DNA from: Dehalococcoidia bacterium
GTDB taxonomy: Bacteria; Chloroflexota; Dehalococcoidia; UBA2979
DNA length: 6,418 nt
Reading direction: 5' to 3'
Assembly (NCBI GenBank): GCA_030745285.1
Contig: JASLOV010000089.1
Coordinates: 1-6,418 of the forward strand
Shown here piece after piece: positions 1 to 5,825 of this stretch (position 1 is the stretch's first letter; each line of letters starts with the position of its first letter). A model generated the notes under the pieces. That model did no database searches and was not told the origin of the DNA. It saw only the letters and a program-made list of their open reading frames with translations. Both the position numbers and the translations under genes were made by a program.

Positions 1-123
1 GCCGGTATGCAGCGAGCCGGCATCATCCTCGGGAGCTACCGCCACCGTGGCAATGTCTAGCTCGGCCGCCGCCCGAATGATCCGGATGGCGATCTCTCCA
101 CGATTCGCCACGAGCAGTTTCAT
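1..123 (-). CDS. Biotin carboxylase-type protein, N-terminal 41 codons (cut by window edge)
   Basis: Biotin carboxylases use ATP and bicarbonate to carboxylate biotin, as the first half-reaction of acyl-CoA, pyruvate or urea carboxylases. Translating this strand from the ATG at 123 gives MKLLVANRGEIAIRIIRAAA, then a second beta strand (residues about 24-30) and EDDAGSLHTG. The (K)xLxANRGEIAxRxxR block followed by a D-x-x-SLH segment is the invariant start of the biotin carboxylase N-terminal domain. The start is supported by AGGA seven bases upstream (131-134). It lies 68 bp after the stop of the ThDP enzyme on the same strand, with no obvious terminator between, so it is probably the third gene of that operon. 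Only the N-terminus is visible. It could be a separate subunit or a long protein with carboxyltransferase and biotinyl domains, and the substrate cannot be told. Confidence 0.9.
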   Translation of the reverse strand, partial: MKLLVANRGEIAIRIIRAAAELDIATVAVAPEDDAGSLHTG

Positions 124-191
124 CCTGGATTCCTGTTCTTCCGCATTGGGTGAGCTTGCGGGAACCGCTGGCCCGAGTTGCGGCCCTCCGG

Positions 192-1832
192 CTACCTGAA
201 CTGCGAGCGCTTCGCCTCGAGGTTCGAGTGGATGTCCAGCAACACCGCCCGGCCCTCGGCATTGTGCCGCTGGGCCTCTTCGATCGCGCCAGCGACCTCC
301 CTGGGTTCGGTAACGACGATGCCGACGGCGCCGAGGCCCTCCGCGATCGCCGCGTAGTTGCCGGTCATCTCGGTCGTGCCGAACTGCTCGCGGGCAACCG
401 GGTAACCCCCGGGATACGTCGCCATGCCGCCATTGTTTAGCACGACGGTGGTGATCGGCGCACCGGCCCGCACCGCCGTCTCGATGTCCAGGCCGGACAT
501 GCCGAAGGCGCCGTCACCCATGAAGTTGAGGCAGAACTTATCGGGGTTCGCCAGCTTCGCGCCGATCATGAGCGGGATGCCGTAGCCGAGGTGCGTCGAC
601 TTGCCCCAGCCGACGTAGCTGTGCGGCACCGTGGCCGTGTAGAACGGCATGATCGTATCCCGCGGCGCGCCCGCGTCGTGCGTCACAATACTGTTCTCGT
701 GATCGAGCACACGCTCCAGCTCGCCGATCACCCGGTAGGTGTTGATCGGTTTCTCGTCCGACTGGAGCAGGTCGGTCCACTCGGCCATCCACTGCTGCTT
801 GATCTCGGCGATCTCGGCAGCCACGGAGGTCTGGCCCTTACGCCCGTTCTCGCCGATCTGCGCCTTCACCTCCTCGATCAGCATCTCAATCGTGAGCCGG
901 GCGTCACCCGGCAGGCCGATGTCGACGAAGTAGTCCTTGTTGATGTCCTCGATGCTCTCGGTGTTCTGGATGATCACCTTCCCGTCGGGGATCGGCTGGG
1001 CGAAGCCGGTCCGCGAGAGGCTGGAGCCCAGCGCCAGCAGCACGTCCGACTCCTGGAGCCAGGTACGCGCCTGCCGGGTGGTTGAGCCGCTGCCTGCGCC
1101 GAGCGAGAGCTGATGGCGCTCGTCGAAGCCGGACTTGCCGGGCATCGAGCAGTACACCGGGATCTCGGTCAGCTCAGCAAGCTCCGTCAGCACCGCCGTC
1201 GCGCCCGACATCAATACGCCCATGCCGGACCAGATCACAGGCTTGCTGGCGCCGAGCAGAGCCGTCACGGCCTCGCGCACGTCACCGGCGGCGGGGGTGG
1301 TCAGGTGGCGCTTCGGCGGCTGGTAGCTGAGTTCCGCGGATGAGAGCTCGGCGCCGGCGATGTCGGCGGGCATCTCGACGACGACGGGGCCCGGGCGTCC
1401 GTTGCGCAGCGCGCGGAAGGCTCGCCGCATGACGGCAGGTGCGGAATCCGCCGTCAGGATCACCTCGGCGCTCACCGACACGCTCTCGTACGTCCGCGCC
1501 GGCGAGAAGTTGGGACTGACGGAACGCGCCGCGAGCGTCGATCCGCCCGGCAGGTAGAGGATTGGCACGTTGTCGGCGAAGGCCTGCGCCAGGCCGCCCA
1601 TGGAGTTCTCGGAGCCCGGACCACCCTGCGTGATCACAACGCCGAAGCGCTCGCGATTGCTCATGCGACTGAAGCCGTCGGCGGCCATCAGCGCGCCACG
1701 CTCCTGCCGGAACATCACCGGCCGGATGCCGGCCTTCGCGACCTCTTCGATCAGGTTGTTCGAGGGGAAGCAGGCGATCCACTCGACGCCCTCGAGCCGG
1801 AGTACCTGTGCAACTGCCTCAAGCGTGTTCAT
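192..1832 (-). CDS. Thiamine-diphosphate-dependent enzyme, acetolactate synthase/2-oxoacid decarboxylase superfamily
   Basis: This is a 546-residue cytoplasmic ThDP enzyme, the usual length for the acetolactate synthase, pyruvate oxidase and benzoylformate decarboxylase superfamily. The N-terminal pyrimidine-binding domain spans about residues 1-165 and has the cofactor-activating glutamate at E44 (RQERGALMAADGFSR). A GPGSEN turn follows at about 72-76, then AFADNVPILYLPGG. A central domain lies at about 185-320. The C-terminal pyrophosphate domain carries the Mg-ThDP motif, with GDG at 439-441 and NN at 466-467. The ATG at 1832 has AGGAAGGA seven bases upstream (1840-1847). It starts 36 bp after the hydroxyacid dehydrogenase gene, so the two are likely co-transcribed. 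Family assignment is firm, but the reaction is not. Glyoxylate carboligase is disfavoured because it has Val in place of the catalytic Glu. Whether the central domain binds FAD or CoA cannot be judged by eye. Confidence 0.93.
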   Translation of the reverse strand: MNTLEAVAQVLRLEGVEWIACFPSNNLIEEVAKAGIRPVMFRQERGALMAADGFSRMSNRERFGVVITQGGPGSENSMGGLAQAFADNVPILYLPGGSTLAARSVSPNFSPARTYESVSVSAEVILTADSAPAVMRRAFRALRNGRPGPVVVEMPADIAGAELSSAELSYQPPKRHLTTPAAGDVREAVTALLGASKPVIWSGMGVLMSGATAVLTELAELTEIPVYCSMPGKSGFDERHQLSLGAGSGSTTRQARTWLQESDVLLALGSSLSRTGFAQPIPDGKVIIQNTESIEDINKDYFVDIGLPGDARLTIEMLIEEVKAQIGENGRKGQTSVAAEIAEIKQQWMAEWTDLLQSDEKPINTYRVIGELERVLDHENSIVTHDAGAPRDTIMPFYTATVPHSYVGWGKSTHLGYGIPLMIGAKLANPDKFCLNFMGDGAFGMSGLDIETAVRAGAPITTVVLNNGGMATYPGGYPVAREQFGTTEMTGNYAAIAEGLGAVGIVVTEPREVAGAIEEAQRHNAEGRAVLLDIHSNLEAKRSQFR

Positions 1833-1868
1833 TTCGATGTCCTTCCTGACTCATGGAAGTGATGTAAC

Positions 1869-2879
1869 TCAGCCCGCCCGCCCCGGTGAGACGGTGCGCA
1901 CGACCCACAGTGGCGCCTCGCCGCGCGCGACTCGCCCGGCGTTCATCAGCGCGTTCTCCGCGGCATTGTGCTCCGATTCGACCGCGCGAGTCGCCAGGTG
2001 CGGTGTGAGGATGACGTTGGCCATCTCCGGCAGCGGGTTATCCGCCTCGATCGGCTCGACCTCGACCACGTCGATGCCCGCGCCGAAGATCTCACCCTGC
2101 TCCATCGCCCCGATCAGCGCCGCCTCGTCGACCACCGAGCCGCGGCAGGTGTTGATGAGGATCGCAGTCTGCTTCATCAGCGCGAACTCGCGCTCCGAGA
2201 TCATGTGGCGGGTGCTCGCATCCAGCGGCACGTGCAGGGTGACGATATCGGAAGTCTCGAGCAGCTCGTCCAGCGGCACGCGCGTCGCTCCTGTCGCTCG
2301 CACGTGCTCCGCGTCCAGTTCCGGCAGGTCGTGGTAGACGACCTCGCACTCCCAGCCCGCGAGCCGCCTGGCGACCCGCGAGCCGATGCGGCCGAGGCCG
2401 ACGATGCCAACGCGCTTGCCGACGAGCGTGTGGAAATCGAAGCGGTCGCCGGTCACGCCGGCCATCCAGGTGCCCGCCTTCGCGCTATCGATCTGCACGT
2501 CCAGCTTGCGGTAGACGGCCACCATCAGCGCGATCGCATGCTCGGCCACGGCGATGGCGTTCGCTCCACCATTGTTCGAGACGGCGACGCCGAGGTCGGC
2601 GAAGGCGGCATCGTCGAGGTATTCGGTGCCGGCGGAGAACGTTTGAATCAGCCGCAGGTTCGGCATCTTCGCGACGACCGCGGGCGTCAGCACGCGGGCG
2701 CCCGCCGGCAGAATCGCGACGGCGTCCTGGCAGGCCTCGATCACCTCGTCCTCGGGGAGCTCGCTGTCCACAAACCGCAGATCGAGGCCGCCGATGCGAT
2801 CGGCAACGGCCTGGCAGTCCTGCAGACGGACGGCGCCAGCCAGGGTATCTCGGCCCAGCAACACAACAACACCAGACAC
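1869..2879 (-). CDS. D-isomer-specific 2-hydroxyacid dehydrogenase (phosphoglycerate/glyoxylate reductase-like)
   Basis: The 336-residue product is an NAD(P)-dependent enzyme that interconverts a 2-oxoacid and its D-2-hydroxyacid. The catalytic domain is split (about 1-105 and 305-336) around a Rossmann domain. The nucleotide loop is GLGRIG at 161-166, with an acidic residue (D184) at the end of the next strand, which favours NAD. The catalytic triad is in place: R246 in NTCRGSVVD, E275 in VEVEP and H294 in LTPHLA. Length is typical for single-unit members; there is no ACT domain like that of full PGDH. The start is GTG at 2879, chosen because AAGGGAG (2885-2891) sits five bases upstream. It is the first gene of the leftward operon, facing the divergent control region. 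The substrate is unknown. Glycerate/glyoxylate, hydroxypyruvate or sulfolactate-type acids are all possible for this family. Confidence 0.93.
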   Translation of the reverse strand: MSGVVVLLGRDTLAGAVRLQDCQAVADRIGGLDLRFVDSELPEDEVIEACQDAVAILPAGARVLTPAVVAKMPNLRLIQTFSAGTEYLDDAAFADLGVAVSNNGGANAIAVAEHAIALMVAVYRKLDVQIDSAKAGTWMAGVTGDRFDFHTLVGKRVGIVGLGRIGSRVARRLAGWECEVVYHDLPELDAEHVRATGATRVPLDELLETSDIVTLHVPLDASTRHMISEREFALMKQTAILINTCRGSVVDEAALIGAMEQGEIFGAGIDVVEVEPIEADNPLPEMANVILTPHLATRAVESEHNAAENALMNAGRVARGEAPLWVVRTVSPGRAG

Positions 2880-2884
2880 GAGCT

Positions 2885-2891
2885 CTCCCTT
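2885..2891 (-). promoter_or_regulatory. Ribosome binding site fixing the GTG start of the hydroxyacid dehydrogenase
   Basis: Reading leftward, AAGGGAG is followed by five bases and then GTG (2877-2879). This supports the GTG start, whose product begins directly with the first predicted beta strand. Confidence 0.65.
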
Positions 2892-2903
2892 CGACTAGGG
2901 GAC

Positions 2904-2938
2904 GGCGGCATGCACATCCGGTCGTGATGCCAGCCGCC
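2904..2938. repeat. Imperfect inverted repeat near the leftward start
   Basis: GGCGGCATGCAC at the left is answered by GTGATGCCAGCCGCC at the right, with an 8-base centre and one gap plus small insertions in the second arm. It lies in the presumed leader of the leftward operon, so it could be an operator or an mRNA hairpin ahead of the ribosome binding site. The imperfection and GC-rich context make chance a real alternative. Confidence 0.3.
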
Positions 2939-2939
2939 A

Positions 2940-2952
2940 CGGCGACACGCCG
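2940..2952. promoter_or_regulatory. Palindrome CGGCGACACGCCG beside the TATAGT box (possible operator)
   Basis: Perfect 5-bp arms CGGCG/CGCCG surround ACA. It directly abuts the minus-strand TATAGT (2953-2958) and would cover the predicted start of the leftward transcript, a classic position for a repressor site. A near-identical palindrome lies on the other side of the box. Confidence 0.35.
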
Positions 2953-2960
2953 ACTATACG

Positions 2961-2993
2961 GGGGCCCGACGGCGAGCGCCGTCCCGGCGCCCC
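2961..2993. promoter_or_regulatory. Perfect 7-bp inverted repeat with outer arms (operator or hairpin)
   Basis: The core GACGGCGAGCGCCGTC (2968-2983) has two perfect 7-bp arms around AG. Outer arms GGGGC (2961-2965) and GCCCC (2989-2993) also pair. The core includes CGGCGAGCGCCG, close to the palindrome at 2940-2952. Together they bracket the TATAGT box. It could be a second operator for one regulator, or a stable stem. There is no T tract, so a terminator is less likely. Confidence 0.4.
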
Positions 2994-3051
2994 TGCCGGC
3001 CGCCCTCCTGCTGCTGCGGTGATAGGGTGCGTGCTCGCGGCGCGGACAGAC

Positions 3052-3058
3052 GAAGGGA
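3052..3058 (+). promoter_or_regulatory. Ribosome binding site fixing the GTG start at 3066
   Basis: GAAGGGA lies seven bases before GTG at 3066. The open frame extends upstream to a GTG at 3027, but that would add 13 residues rich in Arg ahead of the Rossmann fold and place this motif inside the gene. Confidence 0.7.
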
Positions 3059-3065
3059 CTGGCAG

Positions 3066-3968
3066 GTGGACACCATTGGCTGGATCGGACTCGGCATCAT
3101 GGGCGCGCCGATGGCGCGCAATCTGCTGACCACGGGGTACGAGGTAGTCGCCTGGAACCGCTCGGCGGAGCGACTCGACGCTGCAGTCGCCGGCGGGGCT
3201 CAGCGCGCGGCTTCGCCGGCCGATGTCGCCTCCCGCAGCGACGTCGTGATCGCCTGCGTCACCGCCAGCGCCGACCTGGAGGCGGTGGCGACGGGCCCGG
3301 GCGGCGCGATCGAGGGGATCCGCGAAGGTTCCGTCTTCGTCGACATGTCCACGATCTCCCCGGCCGTCACGCGCGAGGTGGCCGCGAAGTTCGAGGAGAG
3401 GGGTGTGGCGATGCTCGACGCGCCGATCTCCGGCGGAGAGCAGGGCGCGATCGACGGCACACTCTCGATCATGGCCGGCGGACCGGCGGAGGCCCTGGAA
3501 CGGGTCCGCCCCGCCTTCGAGGTGATGGGTTCCACTATCACCCACTGCGGCCCGAGCGGCTCCGGCCAGACCGTCAAGCTCTGCAACCAGATCGCGGTCT
3601 CCGTCAACAACCTGGCGATGGCGGAGGCGCTGGTCTTCTGCCAGCGGTCCGGGGTCGACCCCTCGACGATGCTCTCGGCGATCACGCAGGGGGCGGCGGG
3701 TTCCTGGCAGCTGTCCAACCTCGGGCCGAAGGTCGTCGCTCGCGACTTCGCGCCCGGCTTCAAAGTCGGGCTCCAGCAGAAGGACCTGCGACTCGCACTC
3801 GAGGCCGCCGACGGGCTCCGCACGCCTCTCGTCGGCGTCTCGCTCGTGCATCAGCTCTTCGCCGCGGTGGAGCGCGCGCACGGCGCCGATGTCGGAACCC
3901 AGGCGCTGGTGCGCGCGATCGAGGGCCTTGCCGGCGCGGAAGTCGGCGAGGCGAACGAAGACGGGTGA
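3066..3968 (+). CDS. NAD(P)-dependent beta-hydroxyacid dehydrogenase (3-hydroxyisobutyrate / tartronate-semialdehyde reductase family)
   Basis: The 300-residue product belongs to the 6-phosphogluconate dehydrogenase-like superfamily, which oxidises 3-hydroxyacids or reduces their semialdehydes. Its length is normal for the family. The family signatures appear in order: the Rossmann start GWIGLGIMGAPMARNL (5-20), the substrate loop DAPISGGEQGA (118-128) followed by GTLSIMAGG, the catalytic lysine K171 in GQTVKLCNQ, and the cofactor/substrate segment QQKDLRLAL (237-245). The second strand ends in AWNRS (29-33) rather than an acidic residue, which suggests NADPH preference (inference). The GTG start at 3066 is set by the GAAGGGA site. 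It opens the rightward gene set and is divergent from a different-fold hydroxyacid dehydrogenase. The next gene begins 28 bp downstream. Exact substrate is open: tartronate semialdehyde, 3-hydroxyisobutyrate, succinic semialdehyde or a sulfo-analogue. Confidence 0.92.
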   Translation: MDTIGWIGLGIMGAPMARNLLTTGYEVVAWNRSAERLDAAVAGGAQRAASPADVASRSDVVIACVTASADLEAVATGPGGAIEGIREGSVFVDMSTISPAVTREVAAKFEERGVAMLDAPISGGEQGAIDGTLSIMAGGPAEALERVRPAFEVMGSTITHCGPSGSGQTVKLCNQIAVSVNNLAMAEALVFCQRSGVDPSTMLSAITQGAAGSWQLSNLGPKVVARDFAPGFKVGLQQKDLRLALEAADGLRTPLVGVSLVHQLFAAVERAHGADVGTQALVRAIEGLAGAEVGEANEDG

Positions 3969-3996
3969 GCCTGCGTGAAGCAACCACGGTGAGACG

Positions 3997-4617
3997 ATGA
4001 CGCCGGCGATCCCGGTCCGCACGATCCGTCGACTGCTCGCCGGCAACCCCGCCGGAGTGCTCGCCGCCGCGCCGCGACCGCACGACCCGGCCGACTATGA
4101 GCGCCCGGAGCTCGACGGGGCAGGCCCGGTGGCCGCCGACTTCCCGCTTGGCAAGACCGCACCGGGCGCGACGCTGGAGCGCTGGCCCGCCCGCGTCATG
4201 GACGGGTGCACGGAGCCGCTCGCCGCCGGCGTTCCCGACATGCGCGGCGTCTGGGAGGTCTACCGGGGCCGGATGACGGGCCACGTCGAACGCATCGAGC
4301 AGGCCGGCAACCGCATCTGCATCACGACCGGCGGCCTGGTCCACGACATGTACTGCGACGGCACGCTCGAACATGGCGTCGATGACATCGCCGGACTCGG
4401 AGGTGAACGCATCCGCGTCGCCGCGACCTTCGAGAAGGGTGTCCACAAGCTGCGGCCCGGTGGCAGGTGGATCGTGATGGTCACGCGCCGGCTGGATGGC
4501 AACGAGTTGCGATGGCGCTACGGGCCGTTCCGCAACAGGCTGCGCCGGCTGACCGAACCGCCGCTGGATCACCCCGCCACCGCGCGGGCTGCCGCCGCAG
4601 CAGAAGCCGGCAACTGA
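3997..4617 (+). CDS. Conserved-looking protein of unknown function, beta-rich, calycin-like
   Basis: I do not recognise a named family for this 206-residue protein. The first 80 residues are Pro/Ala-rich, with no signal peptide or membrane segment. Residues 81-186 read as alternating beta strands and turns: DMRGVWEVYRG (81-91), GHVERIEQAGNRICITTGG (95-113), a DMYCDGT turn (117-123), RIRVAATFEKGVHKLRP (138-154), and WIVMVTRRLDGNELRWRYG (158-176). The GVW at the domain start and strand pattern recall the GxW of lipocalin/nitrobindin-like barrels, but that is only a resemblance. The tail (190-206) is Ala-rich. The ATG at 3997 is the first start after an in-frame stop at 3976, with a weak GGTGAG three bases upstream. 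It lies 28 bp after the dehydrogenase, so it is probably co-transcribed and perhaps translationally linked. Codon use matches the neighbours. It is a real gene with no supported function. Confidence 0.8.
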   Translation: MTPAIPVRTIRRLLAGNPAGVLAAAPRPHDPADYERPELDGAGPVAADFPLGKTAPGATLERWPARVMDGCTEPLAAGVPDMRGVWEVYRGRMTGHVERIEQAGNRICITTGGLVHDMYCDGTLEHGVDDIAGLGGERIRVAATFEKGVHKLRPGGRWIVMVTRRLDGNELRWRYGPFRNRLRRLTEPPLDHPATARAAAAAEAGN

Positions 4618-4637
4618 CGCCAGCGCCGAAACGGGTT

Positions 4638-4652
4638 CAACGATGATCGTTG
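4638..4652. promoter_or_regulatory. Perfect 15-bp palindrome upstream of the F420 oxidoreductase gene (candidate operator)
   Basis: CAACGAT-G-ATCGTTG has two perfect 7-bp arms around one base. It sits in the 96-bp gap between the unknown gene and the luciferase-like gene, in a stretch clearly less GC-rich than its surroundings. A TATCAT hexamer at 4667-4672 just downstream could be a -10 box, though no good -35 is seen. Size and symmetry fit a dimeric regulator such as TetR, MarR or GntR type. The identity of the regulator is unknown and none is encoded in this window. Confidence 0.4.
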
Positions 4653-4701
4653 GAGACGTCCGAGATTATCATTGGCGTTCGCCGAGATTCGGCACCGCCT
4701 G

Positions 4702-4707
4702 AGAGGA
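4702..4707 (+). promoter_or_regulatory. Ribosome binding site fixing the GTG start at 4714
   Basis: AGAGGA lies six bases ahead of GTG at 4714. A longer frame from TTG at 4672 is possible, but the protein family begins with the short strand KFGAY right at this GTG. Confidence 0.7.
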
Positions 4708-4713
4708 TCGCCT

Positions 4714-5553
4714 GTGAAGTTCGGGGCCTACATATTCCCCACCGACTACTCGATCGCGCCGGCTGAGCTCGGCCAGGCGATGGAGGAGCGTGGCTTCGAG
4801 TCGGTCTTCTTCACGGAGCACACGCACATCCCGGCCGGCCGTATCACCCCGTACGCCGTATCCGAGGAGCTCCCGAGGGAGTATCACGACGTGCTCGACC
4901 CGTTCGTCGCGCTCGCCGCGGTGGCGGCGGTGACGGAGCGGCTACGCCTCGGCACGGGGGTCTGCCTGGTGGTGGAGCACCATCCGATCACGCTCGCCAA
5001 GACCGTCGCGACGCTGGATGTCGTCTCCGGCGGTCGGGTGCTGCTCGGGGTAGGCGCCGGCTGGAACCGCGAGGAGATGGCGAACCACTGTACGGACCCA
5101 TCGCGCCGCTTCAAGCTGATGCGCGAACGCATCGAGGCGATGAAGCGCATCTGGACCGAAGACGAGGCTTCCTACCACGGCGAGTTCGTGGATTTCGATC
5201 CGATCTGGCAGTGGCCAAAGCCGGTTCAGAGGCCCCATCCGCCGGTGCTGCTCGGCAACAACCCTCGCAACGCGCTGAGACGCGTCGTGCGCTACGCCGA
5301 TGGCTGGATGCCGATGAGCGTCGACCCCGACACCTTCCCGGACCGCATCCAGGAGCTGAACGAGATGGCCGACGAAGCCGGGCGCGGCCCGCTCCCGGTG
5401 ACGGTGTTCGACGCCCCGCCGGCGGCGGACGCGGTGGCGCAGTTCGAGGAGTGGGGGGTGGATCGCTGCATCTTCGCCCTTCCGCCCGCCCCCGCCGCCA
5501 GCGTGCTGCCGCGGCTCGATGCGCAGGCACGCATCATCGAGCAGTTCGCGTAG
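4714..5553 (+). CDS. LLM-class F420-dependent oxidoreductase (Rv2161c-like)
   Basis: The 279-residue product is a single TIM-barrel of the luciferase-like monooxygenase superfamily, and its close relatives are annotated as F420-dependent oxidoreductases. Diagnostic segments are KFGAYIFPTDYSI (2-14), the FFTEHTHIP block (32-40) seen in the Rv2161c-type subfamily, DPFVALAAVAAVTERLRLGT (62-81), LDVVSGGRVLLGVGAGWNREEM (101-122), WTEDEASYHGEFV (147-159), WPKPVQRPHPPVLLG (167-181), and RYADGWMP (193-200). The barrel runs nearly end to end and no other domain is attached. The start is set by AGAGGA at 4702. F420 rather than FMN as cofactor is an inference from the subfamily; the substrate is unknown. 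It is separated from the upstream gene by 96 bp with a palindrome, so it may have its own promoter. A small open frame starts 37 bp downstream. Confidence 0.93.
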   Translation: MKFGAYIFPTDYSIAPAELGQAMEERGFESVFFTEHTHIPAGRITPYAVSEELPREYHDVLDPFVALAAVAAVTERLRLGTGVCLVVEHHPITLAKTVATLDVVSGGRVLLGVGAGWNREEMANHCTDPSRRFKLMRERIEAMKRIWTEDEASYHGEFVDFDPIWQWPKPVQRPHPPVLLGNNPRNALRRVVRYADGWMPMSVDPDTFPDRIQELNEMADEAGRGPLPVTVFDAPPAADAVAQFEEWGVDRCIFALPPAPAASVLPRLDAQARIIEQFA

Positions 5554-5590
5554 ACGCGAGACCGCCAGCCGTCAGCCAGGCCGGGCGAGA

Positions 5591-5767
5591 GTGCCTGCCT
5601 CCGACCGCGTCACGCACGAGGCGCTGACCGGGCTGGCGGCGCTCAGCTTCGACACGGCCTCGTCGCTCGACCCGTGGCATGCGCTCTCGGTGCGCCGCGT
5701 GCTGGGCGGCACCTACAGCCGCGCCGACTTCACGTTGCCCCACGGTCGCGTCCTGCGCCGCTACTGA
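5591..5767 (+). CDS. Small orphan open frame, 58 codons, possible gene or gene remnant
   Basis: The frame starts at GTG 5591, has GGGCGAG just upstream, and stops at TGA 5765-5767. By my count 55 of 58 codons end in G or C, and the first and second positions are less GC-rich, which is the coding signature of this genome. The product starts VPASDRVTHEAL, has a hydrophobic Ala/Leu stretch and ends RADFTLPHGRVLRRY. It has no membrane segment, signal peptide or Cys. I do not recognise it. It follows the F420 oxidoreductase by 37 bp and converges with the hydrolase gene. It could be a short protein of the operon or the C-terminal stub of a lost longer gene, since the frame is open upstream into the preceding gene. 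The other strand has a 69-codon frame that I take to be its shadow. Confidence 0.5.
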   Translation: MPASDRVTHEALTGLAALSFDTASSLDPWHALSVRRVLGGTYSRADFTLPHGRVLRRY

Positions 5768-5773
5768 GGACCC

Positions 5774-5821
5774 GCCGTCCCGCGCTCGCGTGCCGATGCT
5801 CGCTGCTTCGCAGTGGGGACG
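5774..5821. terminator. Nested inverted repeat between convergent genes (possible bidirectional terminator)
   Basis: CGTCCC (5776-5781) pairs with GGGACG (5816-5821). Inside it, CGCTGC-TTC-GCAGTG (5801-5815) can form a compact 6-bp hairpin with one G-U pair. It fills most of the 58-bp gap between convergent reading frames, where a shared terminator is expected. No T run follows on either strand, so factor-independent termination is uncertain. Confidence 0.3.
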
Positions 5822-5825
5822 CCGT

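Larger units (their letters stand above)
2880..3065. promoter_or_regulatory. Divergent intergenic control region
   Basis: This 186-bp region lies between two genes transcribed away from each other, so it must hold both promoters. On the minus strand a TATAGT hexamer (2953-2958) matches the -10 consensus at five of six positions, but I see no convincing -35 at the expected distance. On the plus strand TGATAGGGT (3020-3028) is a weak extended -10 candidate about 30 bases before the ribosome binding site of the rightward gene. Several inverted repeats cluster here and are listed separately. The region is short and symmetric enough to suggest that one regulator controls both operons, which is inference. 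Confidence 0.55.

Noticed and set aside
124..191. Terminator or promoter between the ThDP enzyme and the biotin carboxylase
   Set aside because: The 68-bp gap shows only a ribosome binding site; I saw no stable hairpin or -10/-35 pair.
192..1832. Naming the ThDP enzyme glyoxylate carboligase from its neighbours
   Set aside because: The catalytic Glu (E44) is present, whereas glyoxylate carboligase has Val at that site; context alone is not enough.
1570..2337. 255-codon plus-strand frame spanning the gap between the two operon genes
   Set aside because: Ser/Ala/Thr-rich translation with no motif, antisense to two certain genes.
1968..2927. 319-codon plus-strand frame opposite the D-2-hydroxyacid dehydrogenase
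   Set aside because: Low-complexity Arg/Val/Asp-rich translation with no recognisable fold; it mirrors the real gene.
2895..4046. 383-codon open frame on the minus strand opposite the beta-hydroxyacid dehydrogenase
   Set aside because: Its product is Arg/Asp/Gly/His-rich without any domain, and it is antisense to a gene with clear family motifs; long antisense frames are normal in GC-rich DNA.
3760..4572. 270-codon minus-strand frame across the dehydrogenase end and the unknown gene
   Set aside because: It crosses two better-supported genes and ends in Arg/Ala-rich low-complexity sequence.
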